A stretch of 64,000 nt of DNA from Sphingosinicella xenopeptidilytica (GTDB lineage Bacteria; Pseudomonadota; Alphaproteobacteria; Sphingomonadales; Sphingomonadaceae): contig NZ_JBHTIK010000008.1 of the NCBI RefSeq assembly GCF_042676985.1, positions 124,001-188,000 of the forward strand, given 5' to 3'. The notes under the pieces were generated by a model that searched no databases, was not told the DNA's origin, and worked only from the letters and a program-made list of their open reading frames with translations. Each line of letters begins with the position of its first letter. Positions within the stretch are counted from its first letter, which is position 1. Both the position numbers and the translations under genes were made by a program. Below are positions 6,709-15,866 of this stretch, in pieces.

Positions 6709-8970
6709 TTGCGGCTGACAGGATATTCAGATCGATGGTCTGCGGAGCCAGGCCAGACACTGACCTTCTTCGTCAGTTCTGAGCAGCCCCGTTACCGCGC
6801 GCAACTCGTGCGTCTCATTCACGGCGACGAGAATCCGAGAGGGTCCGGACCCAAGGAAGAGCTGCTCGATTCGCCGATCAACGGCGAGTATCGGGGTGTG
6901 GAGCAGCCGATCTACACCGGGTCCTATGTCATCGTGGAGGATGCGGCCGCACTCGCCAGTGGGGGTTTGACCTTCCAGACGTGGATCCGCCCGTCTCAGC
7001 CCGATTGGTCCGAGCAGGCCGTTGCGGGCCAATGGGATGCTGAAGCGCAAAGCGGGTTTCTGCTCCTTGTTGATCGCGGAGAGCTCGAGCTTCGGGTCGG
7101 CACCGCCTCCGGTTCGCCGCTCGTGGTGCGCCTGGCGGCTGCGCTCAGTCCGATCGAGTGGCGCTTCGTTGCTTTCACGGTCGACGTGGCGGCGCGGAAG
7201 ATAATGCTCCGCGCCGACTGCAACGTTTTCCATCCCGCTCGTCCTTCCACCGCCAGTGTGGAGGCCGTAGGCGAAAGCGCGATCGTGCTCGCACCCGGAG
7301 CGCCGATAACGATCGGCGCGGGCTGGATCGATCAGATCGATGGCCGCACGGCGCCACGTGCCTGCTTCAATGGCAAGATCGAGGGGCCGAAGGCGTTCAC
7401 TGCGGCGCTCGATGCTTCGGAGCTTGACGCGTTGAGTCGTGGAGAGGCCCTTGGCGAGGCCGCGATGCAGTCGTGTGCCGCTTGCTGGGACTTCGCGTTC
7501 AAGCCGGCGATGCGGGAGATATCCGATGGCCGCGAGGGGCGCCTCGACGGGAAGACCGTCAACCGCCCCATGCGCGCGACGAGTAGCCACGCGTGGCATC
7601 CGGCCATCGAACGGTTCACTGACAATCCCCCAGCTTATAATGCGATATGGTTTCATGGCGACGACCTGGCGGATGCGGGATGGCATCCGAGCCTCCATCT
7701 GCCAATTCCCGACGACCTGAAGAGCGGTGTCTATGCGGTCAAGATCGAGGGCGAGCAAGGCGCGCGAGACTATCTGCCGTTCGTGGTCCGCCCCAAGCGG
7801 GGAACCGCGACCGCGCGGCTCGCCGTGCTGCTGCCGACAATCAGCTACATGGCTTATGCCAATGAGGCGCTGCTCGATCTTCAGGAACTCGTGGGCCTCA
7901 CGGCGCACGCCAATCGCTGGCTGCACCAGGAGGAATACGGCTATCTCAACAGGCATCACCTCCGCAGCCTCTACGACCATCATCGCGACGGCAGCGGGAT
8001 CTGCTATTCGTCGATATTACGGCCGATTCTGACGTCGTTTCGGCCGTATCATCGCTGCCGGTCTTTCGATGCGCCGCACCAGTTTTCGGCCGATCTCCAT
8101 CTCATCGATTGGCTTGAGCGGAAGCAGATCGATTACGACGTGATTACCGATCACGACCTGCACCGCGAGGGCACGGAACTGCTTGGCCGCTATCGCGCGG
8201 TGATGAGCGGAACCCATGCCGAATACTGGACCGAGCAGATGCTCGATGGGCTCGCGGCTTACGAGGCGGACGGCGGTCGCTTCATCTGCGTCTCCGGCAA
8301 CGGTCTTTACTGGGTCACGGCGCTCGACCCCGAAGATCAGACAGTGTGCGAGATCCGCCGCGCCAACGGCTCGCGGACATGGGCGCCAGAGCCCGGAGAG
8401 AACCACCTGAGTTTCACCGGCGAGATGGGTGGTTTGTGGCGCTTTCGCGGTCGACCGCCGCAGCAGCTGATTGGTGTCGGTACTGCGGGAGTCGGTTTCG
8501 ACCGCGGCGCACCGCTTCGCCGGTCTGCAGCGAGCCGCGATCCGGCCGTGGCATTTATCTTCGAAGGTGTCGACGAGGACGTGATCGGCGATTTTCCGGC
8601 GCTGGCGCTGGGTCATGGAGCCGCCGGGTTCGAAATCGACCGGGCCGACCACGGTCTCGGTACACCCGCCCATGCCTATCTCCTGGCGTCATCGTTTGGA
8701 CACAGCGACAGTTATCAGCCCGCGATGGAAGAGGCGTTTGCGATCGTCCCGGATCAGGGCGGCACGCGCAATCCGAGTATTCGCGCGGATATGGTGTTCT
8801 ACGAACTGCCCAATGACGGCGCTGTATTCACGGTCGGCTCCGTGACCTTCGCCTCATCATTGTCTTTCAACAACTACGATAACAACTGCTCGAGAATACT
8901 CGAAAACGTCACGAGGTCGTTTCTGAAGAACGGGAATATCCTTCAATCTGCGGATCACAGCACGGAATAG
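6709..8970 (+). CDS. N,N-dimethylformamidase beta-subunit-like protein
   Basis: The 753-residue protein starts at TTG 6709 behind AGGGAGGG. The opening GYSDRWSAEPGQTLTFFVS fits the dimethylformamidase large-subunit family. A concanavalin-like/LamG segment lies at roughly residues 75-250 (LTFQTWIRPSQPDW; FNGKIEGPKAF). A large C-terminal glutamine-amidotransferase-like region follows (LPTISYMAYANEALLDL; ITDHDLHREG). The known enzyme is an iron-dependent amidohydrolase of alpha and beta subunits, with beta about 760 residues. No small alpha-subunit gene is visible here. It heads a six-gene operon with import, oxidation and CoA-ligation genes, so the substrate is more likely a larger amide than dimethylformamide. 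Confidence 0.8.
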   Translation: MRLTGYSDRWSAEPGQTLTFFVSSEQPRYRAQLVRLIHGDENPRGSGPKEELLDSPINGEYRGVEQPIYTGSYVIVEDAAALASGGLTFQTWIRPSQPDWSEQAVAGQWDAEAQSGFLLLVDRGELELRVGTASGSPLVVRLAAALSPIEWRFVAFTVDVAARKIMLRADCNVFHPARPSTASVEAVGESAIVLAPGAPITIGAGWIDQIDGRTAPRACFNGKIEGPKAFTAALDASELDALSRGEALGEAAMQSCAACWDFAFKPAMREISDGREGRLDGKTVNRPMRATSSHAWHPAIERFTDNPPAYNAIWFHGDDLADAGWHPSLHLPIPDDLKSGVYAVKIEGEQGARDYLPFVVRPKRGTATARLAVLLPTISYMAYANEALLDLQELVGLTAHANRWLHQEEYGYLNRHHLRSLYDHHRDGSGICYSSILRPILTSFRPYHRCRSFDAPHQFSADLHLIDWLERKQIDYDVITDHDLHREGTELLGRYRAVMSGTHAEYWTEQMLDGLAAYEADGGRFICVSGNGLYWVTALDPEDQTVCEIRRANGSRTWAPEPGENHLSFTGEMGGLWRFRGRPPQQLIGVGTAGVGFDRGAPLRRSAASRDPAVAFIFEGVDEDVIGDFPALALGHGAAGFEIDRADHGLGTPAHAYLLASSFGHSDSYQPAMEEAFAIVPDQGGTRNPSIRADMVFYELPNDGAVFTVGSVTFASSLSFNNYDNNCSRILENVTRSFLKNGNILQSADHSTE

Positions 8971-8995
8971 TGCGATATTTGAGGGGGACGGTAAC

Positions 8996-11359
8996 ATGCA
9001 TTCTCATAAGGTTTTGAGTCTTCGGACGGTGTCTCAAAGGGGCGGGCAAGGATCGCCATTCTCTCGCGGAGCACTTTCGCTTGCGCTCCTGATGTCGGTC
9101 TCCTGCCCAGCGCTCGCGCAGGTCGAAGAGCAAGGCGCCAACCAGATCCCCGACATCGTCGTGACGGCGCGACGGCAAGCGGAGAGTTTACAGAATACGC
9201 CGATATCCGTCTCGGTACTCACCGCCGATGCGCTCGAGCAGCGTCAGGCGATCGAGATGGCGGAAGCGGTTCAGCTTGTGCCCAACATGCAGTTCGACGT
9301 CGGGTCGTCCTACGGCGGCTCTTCGGCGCTTTCTTCGATCTATATTCGCGGCATCGGGCAGAGCGAGGCCCAGCTCTCGGTCGATCCCGGCGTCGCGCTT
9401 TATGTCGACGGCGTCTATATGACGCGCCTGATCGGTCAGACGCTTGATCTTGTGGACATCGATCGTGTCGAGGTTCTGCGCGGCCCGCAAGGGACGCTGT
9501 TTGGGCGCAACACAATCGGCGGCGCGATCAACATTGCAACGCGTCGACCGGGAGACAAGCTGGCCGCTTCGATCAATGCCCAGGTCGGCAGTGATTTCGA
9601 CATGGTCCTGCGTGGCTCCGTAAGTGGTCCGCTCAGCGAGGGAATCCGCGCCGGCGCTTCAGTCCTCTATCATCACCGCGACAACTATATCGAAGGCGTT
9701 TCGGGTGCGCGTTCGAGCGGCGGACGCGACGCCTTTTCGGGCCGTCTCGTCGTTGATGCGGACCTGACCGACAATCTGCTGCTCTCACTGTCGCTCGATG
9801 GCACGACCTCGCGCGAGCCCGGTCTGCTCAGCGTTCCGGTCGCCTACTACGACGGCTCGGCGTTTGGCGAGGTGCACAACGCATTCTTCTCGGGCGCGCC
9901 GGAGGTTTGTACCAACTACGGCAGTGCAGCGCGGTTTTCGGACACGCGCTGCTACAACGCCCAATGGCGCAAAGGGCAGTTCCGTACCGCGGGGACGCAC
10001 CAGACACCGGAGAGTCACGATGCGATCATCCAGGATCTCCACGGTCATCGCTTCAAACCGCGCCAGGAGCTCGACATGTGGGGCGTCTCTGGCCAACTCT
10101 CGTGGCGCCCCAATACCGGACTCGAGTTCAAGTCTATCACGGCGTTCCGCTCGGCGCGGCTCAACTACGCGCATGATGGAGACCATTCGCCACATCTGAT
10201 CGTGCACAACGACGACAAGAACAAGATCGACAGCTTCACGCAGGAATTCCAGGTCATCGGCAATCATCTGGACGGGCGGCTGAAGTGGCTGGTCGGCGCG
10301 TTCTACTTTTATGAGGACGGTTTCACATCGGACATCGTCGACACGAATCTGGTGATGTTCCAGAGTGGCGCGGCGATCAAGACCGACAGTTATGCCGCAT
10401 TCGGACAGGCGACGTACGATCTTGTCGATCAATTGAGCCTTACTGTCGGGCTCAGATACACGGATGAGGCCAAGACGTTCTCCGCCGGCGATCGGTTTAT
10501 CATCCTCGCTGATTTTGGGCTCGGCATTCCAGCAGGCACGCCGGTGCTGCCGATCGGCCAGGTCGCCAAAGCCAAGAGTGACGCCTTCACGCCGATGGCA
10601 AGTCTGAGCTTCAAGCCGACCGAGGAACTCAACCTCTATGTGAGTTATTCGCAGGGCTTCAAAGGGGGCGGGTTCACACAGGCGGTCTTTCCCGCCGCGC
10701 CAACGATCCCGAGCTTCAACCCTGAACGCGTGACATCCTATGAAGCCGGCGTGAAGTTCCTCGGCTTCGACCGCAAGCTGAGGATCAACGGCGCGGTGTT
10801 CCACGGCGATTACAAGGACATCCAGGTGACTGTGATCGAGGGTGTCGCGCCGACGATCCGCAACGCCGCCAAGGGTCGGATCAGAGGTGGCGAACTCGAA
10901 ATCCAGGCGGCGCCGGCCGATGGATTGAGGCTCGAAGGCAGCCTTGGCTATCTCGATGCCGAGTACCTCGAAGTGTCGGGCGCGGCCGCGCTCGCCGGGC
11001 TCACCGTCGACAAGAAGTTCGTGAATGCGCCCGAATGGACACTGGCGGCAGCGGCTTCGTACAGCTTGGATGTGGGCGGTGGGCAGCTGACACCCCGGGC
11101 CGAGTGGAGCTATCGCTCAAGGACCTACAACAACGCGGTGAATACACCCGAAATAAGTCAGCCCGGTTTCCACCTGTTCAATGCGCTGATTTCCTATTCC
11201 GACCCGGATGATCGCTGGCTGTTCTCCGCGGGCGCCAAGAATATCGGCAACAAGCGCTATCTGATGTCCGGTTATGCCGACCCCGCCGGGATCGGAATGG
11301 CCGAAGGCGTATACGATCGCGGCCGCGTCTTCTTCGTCTCGGCGAGGGGCAAATACTGA
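8996..11359 (+). CDS. TonB-dependent outer-membrane receptor
   Basis: This 787-residue protein has a long signal peptide ending PALAQ near residue 42. A TonB box and plug start (PDIVVTARRQAESLQNTP), the plug signature YIRGIGQSEAQLSVDPGVALYV and VEVLRGPQGTLFGRNTIGGAI follow, then a barrel ending in FVSARGKY. It is the second gene of the TetR-controlled operon, 25 bases after the dimethylformamidase-like gene, with GAGGGGGAC as ribosome site. It should import the compound that the operon degrades. There is no STN domain. Confidence 0.95.
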   Translation: MHSHKVLSLRTVSQRGGQGSPFSRGALSLALLMSVSCPALAQVEEQGANQIPDIVVTARRQAESLQNTPISVSVLTADALEQRQAIEMAEAVQLVPNMQFDVGSSYGGSSALSSIYIRGIGQSEAQLSVDPGVALYVDGVYMTRLIGQTLDLVDIDRVEVLRGPQGTLFGRNTIGGAINIATRRPGDKLAASINAQVGSDFDMVLRGSVSGPLSEGIRAGASVLYHHRDNYIEGVSGARSSGGRDAFSGRLVVDADLTDNLLLSLSLDGTTSREPGLLSVPVAYYDGSAFGEVHNAFFSGAPEVCTNYGSAARFSDTRCYNAQWRKGQFRTAGTHQTPESHDAIIQDLHGHRFKPRQELDMWGVSGQLSWRPNTGLEFKSITAFRSARLNYAHDGDHSPHLIVHNDDKNKIDSFTQEFQVIGNHLDGRLKWLVGAFYFYEDGFTSDIVDTNLVMFQSGAAIKTDSYAAFGQATYDLVDQLSLTVGLRYTDEAKTFSAGDRFIILADFGLGIPAGTPVLPIGQVAKAKSDAFTPMASLSFKPTEELNLYVSYSQGFKGGGFTQAVFPAAPTIPSFNPERVTSYEAGVKFLGFDRKLRINGAVFHGDYKDIQVTVIEGVAPTIRNAAKGRIRGGELEIQAAPADGLRLEGSLGYLDAEYLEVSGAAALAGLTVDKKFVNAPEWTLAAAASYSLDVGGGQLTPRAEWSYRSRTYNNAVNTPEISQPGFHLFNALISYSDPDDRWLFSAGAKNIGNKRYLMSGYADPAGIGMAEGVYDRGRVFFVSARGKY

Positions 11360-11391
11360 TTGGAATGTTGTTACTCTCTGGAGCAGTAAAA

Positions 11392-12270
11392 ATGCCAACA
11401 AACATGATCGAGATTTCGGGAATCCAGCATCTCAGCGAAGATGCAGAGGCGAGCTGGCGGCGCCTGAAACAATTCGGGCTCGAGGAGGAAGCGGCGCAGA
11501 TCGCCGTCCTTGGATACGCGGTCATCCCCCCCGAGAAGGTTGCGCCGATGGCGGACTTCATCGAGGCCCGCGATGCGATCGTGGCGCTCGCCGAGAAGGG
11601 CGGCGCGTCTTTGACGAACTACACAACCTATGAAGAGGGTCTTTCCTACGAGATGTACCATCTCGTGAAGCAAGGACGGATCTTCGAGAAGATGCTGATC
11701 AATCCCTGCATCCTGGCGATGGGGAAGTATCTTCTCGGCGACCGGATGATCCTCAACAACAGCCTCGGCTACGTCAAGTCGAGGACCGACAAGTATCTGT
11801 CGATCCACAGCGACACGCTGATGGTTCCCGATCCGCTGCCGGACTACCTCCATCTCGTCAATTTCACGATCGTGCTTTCGGACTATACGCTCGAAGCCGG
11901 GTGCATCGGCATCGTACCGGGCAGCCACCGCTACCGTCGCCACCCGACTGTGCCCGAGGAGCGCCATTTCGACGTCATGAAGCCGATCGAGTGCCCTATG
12001 GGATCGGTCATCGTCATCCCCGGCAACACCTGGCACGGCGCCTTTCCCAAGCAGGACGACGAGCTGCGCGTGACACTCGTCCAAGCCTATTCGCGCCAGT
12101 ATCTCACCCCTTCGGTCACGCACAGGATCGATCCGGAGATTGTTGCGCGCAACCCGCCCGAATTTGGCGAGTTGCTCGGCGGAAGGCTGTGGACGAACTT
12201 CGATGAGGGAGGCATCGAGCTCGAGAAGTTTGCTTCCACCTACCGCGCCCAGCGCAGTGTCTACGCGTAG
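11392..12270 (+). CDS. Phytanoyl-CoA dioxygenase (PhyH)-family oxygenase
   Basis: The protein has 292 residues from ATG 11392, preceded by TCTGGAG; an in-frame ATG at 11365 lies only 5 bases after the receptor stop. It shows the Fe(II)/2-oxoglutarate facial triad: H139 and D141 (SIHSDT), distal H225 (NTWHG), with R236 (LRVTL) for oxoglutarate. PGSHRYRRHP is typical of PhyH. The family hydroxylates carbon next to carboxyl, ether or amine groups. In this operon it may hydroxylate or dealkylate the imported substrate, which is inference. Confidence 0.85.
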   Translation: MPTNMIEISGIQHLSEDAEASWRRLKQFGLEEEAAQIAVLGYAVIPPEKVAPMADFIEARDAIVALAEKGGASLTNYTTYEEGLSYEMYHLVKQGRIFEKMLINPCILAMGKYLLGDRMILNNSLGYVKSRTDKYLSIHSDTLMVPDPLPDYLHLVNFTIVLSDYTLEAGCIGIVPGSHRYRRHPTVPEERHFDVMKPIECPMGSVIVIPGNTWHGAFPKQDDELRVTLVQAYSRQYLTPSVTHRIDPEIVARNPPEFGELLGGRLWTNFDEGGIELEKFASTYRAQRSVYA

Positions 12271-12280
12271 CGGGGGGCGT

Positions 12281-12679
12281 ATGACTGTCGAATCCAACAA
12301 GCAGGTGGTGCTGAGAACGCTCGCCGCGCTTGCCGACGCCGACTACGAGAAAATGCTCTCGTATCTGGACGATGACATCCAGTTCTACGTCATCGGCAGC
12401 ACCAGATACTCGGGCCTCTTCTCGGGAAAGAAGGCGTTCTGGGAAGATCTGCTGAAGCCCATGACGGATCAGATCGGCGAGGGCGGGTTTTCCGAGGAGA
12501 TCATCAATGTTGTCGGCGAGGGGGATATCGTCGTCACCGAGAGCCGGGGCCATGAGGTTCTTACGAACGGCATGGAATACAACAATGAATACGCTTTCGT
12601 TTATCGGCTCCGCGACGGGCTGATCACGCACTGGAACTGCTATCTCGATACGATGCTGATCGAGAGCACGCACGATTGA
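12281..12679 (+). CDS. SnoaL-like / NTF2-fold protein
   Basis: This 132-residue protein begins at ATG 12281, 10 bases after the PhyH gene stop. The pattern NKQVVLRTLAALADADYEKMLSYLDDDIQFYV, then YSGLFSGKKAFWEDLLKPM and a strand-rich end with AFVYRLRDGLITHWNCYLDT, is characteristic of SnoaL-like NTF2-fold proteins. Members are cyclases, isomerases, hydratases or binding proteins. The stop overlaps the start of the CoA ligase gene, so they are probably translationally coupled. No catalytic assignment is possible from sequence alone. Confidence 0.82.
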   Translation: MTVESNKQVVLRTLAALADADYEKMLSYLDDDIQFYVIGSTRYSGLFSGKKAFWEDLLKPMTDQIGEGGFSEEIINVVGEGDIVVTESRGHEVLTNGMEYNNEYAFVYRLRDGLITHWNCYLDTMLIESTHD

Positions 12680-14199
12680 TGGAGCACGCCGCATCTGTGG
12701 ACGCGCTGGTCGCCGTGGCGTCCCGAAAGTGGGGCGCCAGGACCGCCCTCGTCGATGGCGACGTGGAGCTCAGTTTCGCCGAGCTCGATGCCAGGGTGAG
12801 CCGGTTCGCTGGGGCTCTCCACGATCTCGGGATCGGGGCGGGCGACCGGCTGACCTTGTGCCTTGCCAACGGATGGCGATGGGTCGTCGCATATTATGCG
12901 ACGCTGCGCGCCGGGGCGGTCGTCAATCCCGTCAACGCGATGATGACGGTGGCCGAGGTCGCGCATATCGCGCGCCACTGTGGCGCAGCCGCTATCATCA
13001 CGACGAAAGAGAAGCTCGGCGAGTTCAGCGGCTCGCCCGGAGTGCCGCGGCATCTGATTCTGGTTGGCGAGAGCGCTGGCGCGCTCGATTTCGACATGCT
13101 GCTCGCGGGCGATGCTGTGAGCTCGTCTGCGCGCACCGAAGCGCCGGGATTGTGCGCGATTGTCTACACATCGGGCACGACTGGGCGCCCCAAGGGAGCC
13201 ATGCTCAGCCACCGGGCGGTGCTGAGCAATGCCGTGATGACGGCGACGATGCACGGCCGGAGCGAGCACGACCGCGTGCTCACGGCGCTGCCGCTGCCGC
13301 ACGTCTACGGCAATGTCGTGCTGAACGCGGCGATACTGTGCGGGATGACGCTGTTCATTCATGAACGCTTCTCGCCGCGCGCAGTGCTGGACGACATCGC
13401 CTCCCGGCGCATCACGCTCTTCGAAGGCGTGCCGACCATGTACCACTATCTGCTCGCCGAGCCCGAGCGCGACGATCCCGACTTGAGTTCACTCACGCGG
13501 TGCACGGTCGGCGGTCAATCGATGCCGCCGGCCAGGATGGCCGAGGTCGAGCGCCGCTTCGGCTGCCCGCTCATCGAGCTTTGGGGCATGACCGAGCTCG
13601 CGGGCCTGGGGACCACCCATTCATACCTTGCGAAGGCATCTCATGGGTCGATCGGCGTCTCGCTGCCGGGGGTGCAACTTCGGATCGACGAAGGGGTGCT
13701 TGCCGACAGCGAAACGGATCGAACGGGAGCGGGTGAGTTGCTGGTACGTGGCGCGATCGTCATGGACGGCTATTACGGCGAGCCGGCCGCGACTGCGAAT
13801 GCGATCGACACAGACGGCTGGCTTCGGACGGGCGACATTGCGACGATTGACGATGAAGGCTATGTTTCGATCGTCGACCGCAGGAAGGACATGATCCTGA
13901 CAGCCGGCTACAATGTTTATCCTGCCGAGATCGAGCGCGTGATCTCCGAACATCCCGCAGTTTCGATGGTCGCTGTCGGGGCTTTGGCCGACGAGGTGAA
14001 GGGCGAGATTGCCAAAGCCTATGTCGTCCTCAAGGATGGAAGCTTTGCGGACGAACGCAGCATCATCGAACACTGCCGGCGCTCGCTGGCGCCTTACAAG
14101 GTGCCGCGCGCGGTGCAGTTCGTGGCCGACCTGCCCAAGACGAGCACCGGCAAGATCACCCGGAATGAGCTCGCGGCTTTTGAGAGGAGTGGTGTCTGA
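12679..14199 (+). CDS. AMP-dependent acyl-CoA ligase
   Basis: The 506-residue protein has the ANL-superfamily phosphate loop YTSGTTGRPKGA at 163-174, LWGMTEL, the RTGD/WLRTGDIATID motif, the hinge GYVSIVDRRKDMI and the catalytic lysine in KTSTGKITRN near the C-terminus. It adenylates a carboxylic acid and transfers it to CoA. The ATG at 12679 overlaps the SnoaL stop, and its own stop overlaps the aldehyde dehydrogenase start. Together these suggest aldehyde to acid to CoA-thioester processing. Chain length or aromatic specificity cannot be told. Confidence 0.93.
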   Translation: MEHAASVDALVAVASRKWGARTALVDGDVELSFAELDARVSRFAGALHDLGIGAGDRLTLCLANGWRWVVAYYATLRAGAVVNPVNAMMTVAEVAHIARHCGAAAIITTKEKLGEFSGSPGVPRHLILVGESAGALDFDMLLAGDAVSSSARTEAPGLCAIVYTSGTTGRPKGAMLSHRAVLSNAVMTATMHGRSEHDRVLTALPLPHVYGNVVLNAAILCGMTLFIHERFSPRAVLDDIASRRITLFEGVPTMYHYLLAEPERDDPDLSSLTRCTVGGQSMPPARMAEVERRFGCPLIELWGMTELAGLGTTHSYLAKASHGSIGVSLPGVQLRIDEGVLADSETDRTGAGELLVRGAIVMDGYYGEPAATANAIDTDGWLRTGDIATIDDEGYVSIVDRRKDMILTAGYNVYPAEIERVISEHPAVSMVAVGALADEVKGEIAKAYVVLKDGSFADERSIIEHCRRSLAPYKVPRAVQFVADLPKTSTGKITRNELAAFERSGV

Positions 14200-15626
14200 T
14201 GGTGGATCTGTTTTCGCGCTATGAGATGACGATAGACGGGCGCCCGGCGACCGCCGCGCACAGCTTCGAAGTCTTCAACCCGGCGACCGAGGAGGCCTTC
14301 GCGCAGGTGCCGGATGCGTCCTCGGCGCAGCTCGACGAAGCCATTGCCGCCGCACGCCGCGCCTTTCCAGCCTGGAGCGCGCTGCCGATCGAGCAGCGCC
14401 AGAAGTATGTGGCGATGATCGGTGACGTCATCGAGGCGAATGCCGAGGATTTCAAGCGGCTGCTCACGATGGAGCAGGGCAAGGCGAGGAGCGGTGCCGA
14501 TTGGGAAATCGATGGATCGGTCTATTGGTGTCGCGCCATCGCAGAGCAGTCGCTGCCGGTCCATGTTCTGGAAGACGGCCCAGATCATCGCGTCGAGGTG
14601 CACCGCGAGCCGCTCGGTGTGGTGGGCGGGATCACGCCCTGGAACTTCCCGCTGCTGCTTGCCGTATGGAAGATCGCGCCTGCGCTTGTTGCCGGCAACA
14701 CGATCGTCATCAAACCCTCGCCCTTCACGCCTCTATGCACGTTGAAACTCGGGGAGCTGTGCCGCGCGCTGCTTCCGCCGGGCGTGTTCAATGTCGTTTG
14801 CGGTGGTGACGACCTTGGGAAATGGATGACGGCGCATCCCGGAATCGCCAAAATCGCGTTCACAGGATCGACCGAGACCGGTCGGAGCATCATGGCAAGC
14901 GCCGCTTCCAACCTGAAGCGGCTGACTTTGGAGCTTGGCGGGAACGATCCGGCGATCGTGATGCCGGACATAGAGCCCAAGGCGCTCGCGCGCGAGCTCT
15001 GTTGGGCTGCATTCCAGAACAGCGCGCAATTCTGCGTCGCCACCAAGCGACTCTACATTCACGACGACGTTTACGACGCGCTCGCCGCCGAAATCGTGGA
15101 CTATGCGCAGACGATCAAGATGGGCGATGGATCGCAACAGGGCACCGATCTCGGTCCGATCCAAAACCGCCCACAGTATGAGAAGGTGTGGGCGCTGATC
15201 GACGAGGCGCGCGCATCCGGGCTGCGCTTCCTCTTGGGGGGAGAGCGTCCGGAGGGGCCGGGTTACTTCGTCCCGCTGACGATCATCGACAACCCTCCCG
15301 ACGACGCGCCGGTGGTGACCGAGGAGGCGTTCGGTCCCGTGCTTCCTTTGCTGCGCTTCACCGAAGTCGAGGATGTCATACGGCGTGCCAACAGCAGCCA
15401 CTACGGACTCGCCGCCACGATATGGTCGCGCGATACGGAGCGCGCGCACGAGATCGCGCGGCGCCTTGAGACGGGGACGGTGTGGATCAACGAAACGCAC
15501 GTATTCTCACCCACGATCCCCTTCGGCGGCCACAAGCAATCCGGGATCGGTCTAGAGAATGCGTTGGAAGGCCTCGCAGAATATACCAACTCGAAGACCA
15601 TCACGGTCCGGAAACTCCCCACTTGA
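14199..15626 (+). CDS. NAD(P)-dependent aldehyde dehydrogenase
   Basis: This 475-residue protein has all hallmark residues: N149 in PWNFP, a cofactor loop with FTGSTETGR, the general base E245 (LELGGNDP) and the nucleophile C279 (NSAQFCVATKRLYI). It oxidises an aldehyde to the acid that the upstream CoA ligase could then activate. The ATG overlaps the ligase stop by one base. It is the last gene of the operon starting at 6709; no clear terminator follows. Confidence 0.95.
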   Translation: MVDLFSRYEMTIDGRPATAAHSFEVFNPATEEAFAQVPDASSAQLDEAIAAARRAFPAWSALPIEQRQKYVAMIGDVIEANAEDFKRLLTMEQGKARSGADWEIDGSVYWCRAIAEQSLPVHVLEDGPDHRVEVHREPLGVVGGITPWNFPLLLAVWKIAPALVAGNTIVIKPSPFTPLCTLKLGELCRALLPPGVFNVVCGGDDLGKWMTAHPGIAKIAFTGSTETGRSIMASAASNLKRLTLELGGNDPAIVMPDIEPKALARELCWAAFQNSAQFCVATKRLYIHDDVYDALAAEIVDYAQTIKMGDGSQQGTDLGPIQNRPQYEKVWALIDEARASGLRFLLGGERPEGPGYFVPLTIIDNPPDDAPVVTEEAFGPVLPLLRFTEVEDVIRRANSSHYGLAATIWSRDTERAHEIARRLETGTVWINETHVFSPTIPFGGHKQSGIGLENALEGLAEYTNSKTITVRKLPT

Positions 15627-15866
15627 ACTCCCGGCGCTGATCCGATTGGCGAAGCTGCGTGTATGATGGAAGGTACTATTGCTCGCTGATATAAAGCATC
15701 CAGGCACTCACCTGAGCGCGCTCTTCTACTCTCTACGTCTATTGAATTGATCGATTGCCCCTTAAAAGCCTATAAAGCATCGGTTGTGCTGCTGAAGCAG
15801 CCGTTAGGTGGAGATGCTGCATCCAGTCGCTGTCCAAAAAAAGCGACGGACAAGGGGAGGTATCCG
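15627..15866. other. Intergenic leader of the LuxR-type gene
   Basis: No coding region is visible. The 11-mer TATAAAGCATC occurs twice, at 15690-15700 and 15771-15781, 81 bp apart. A 6-bp inverted repeat GTCGCT / AGCGAC (15826-15831 and 15842-15847, A-rich loop) ends 5 bases before the ribosome site AAGGGGAGG. The repeats could be regulatory, but nothing shows which protein binds. Confidence 0.4.
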
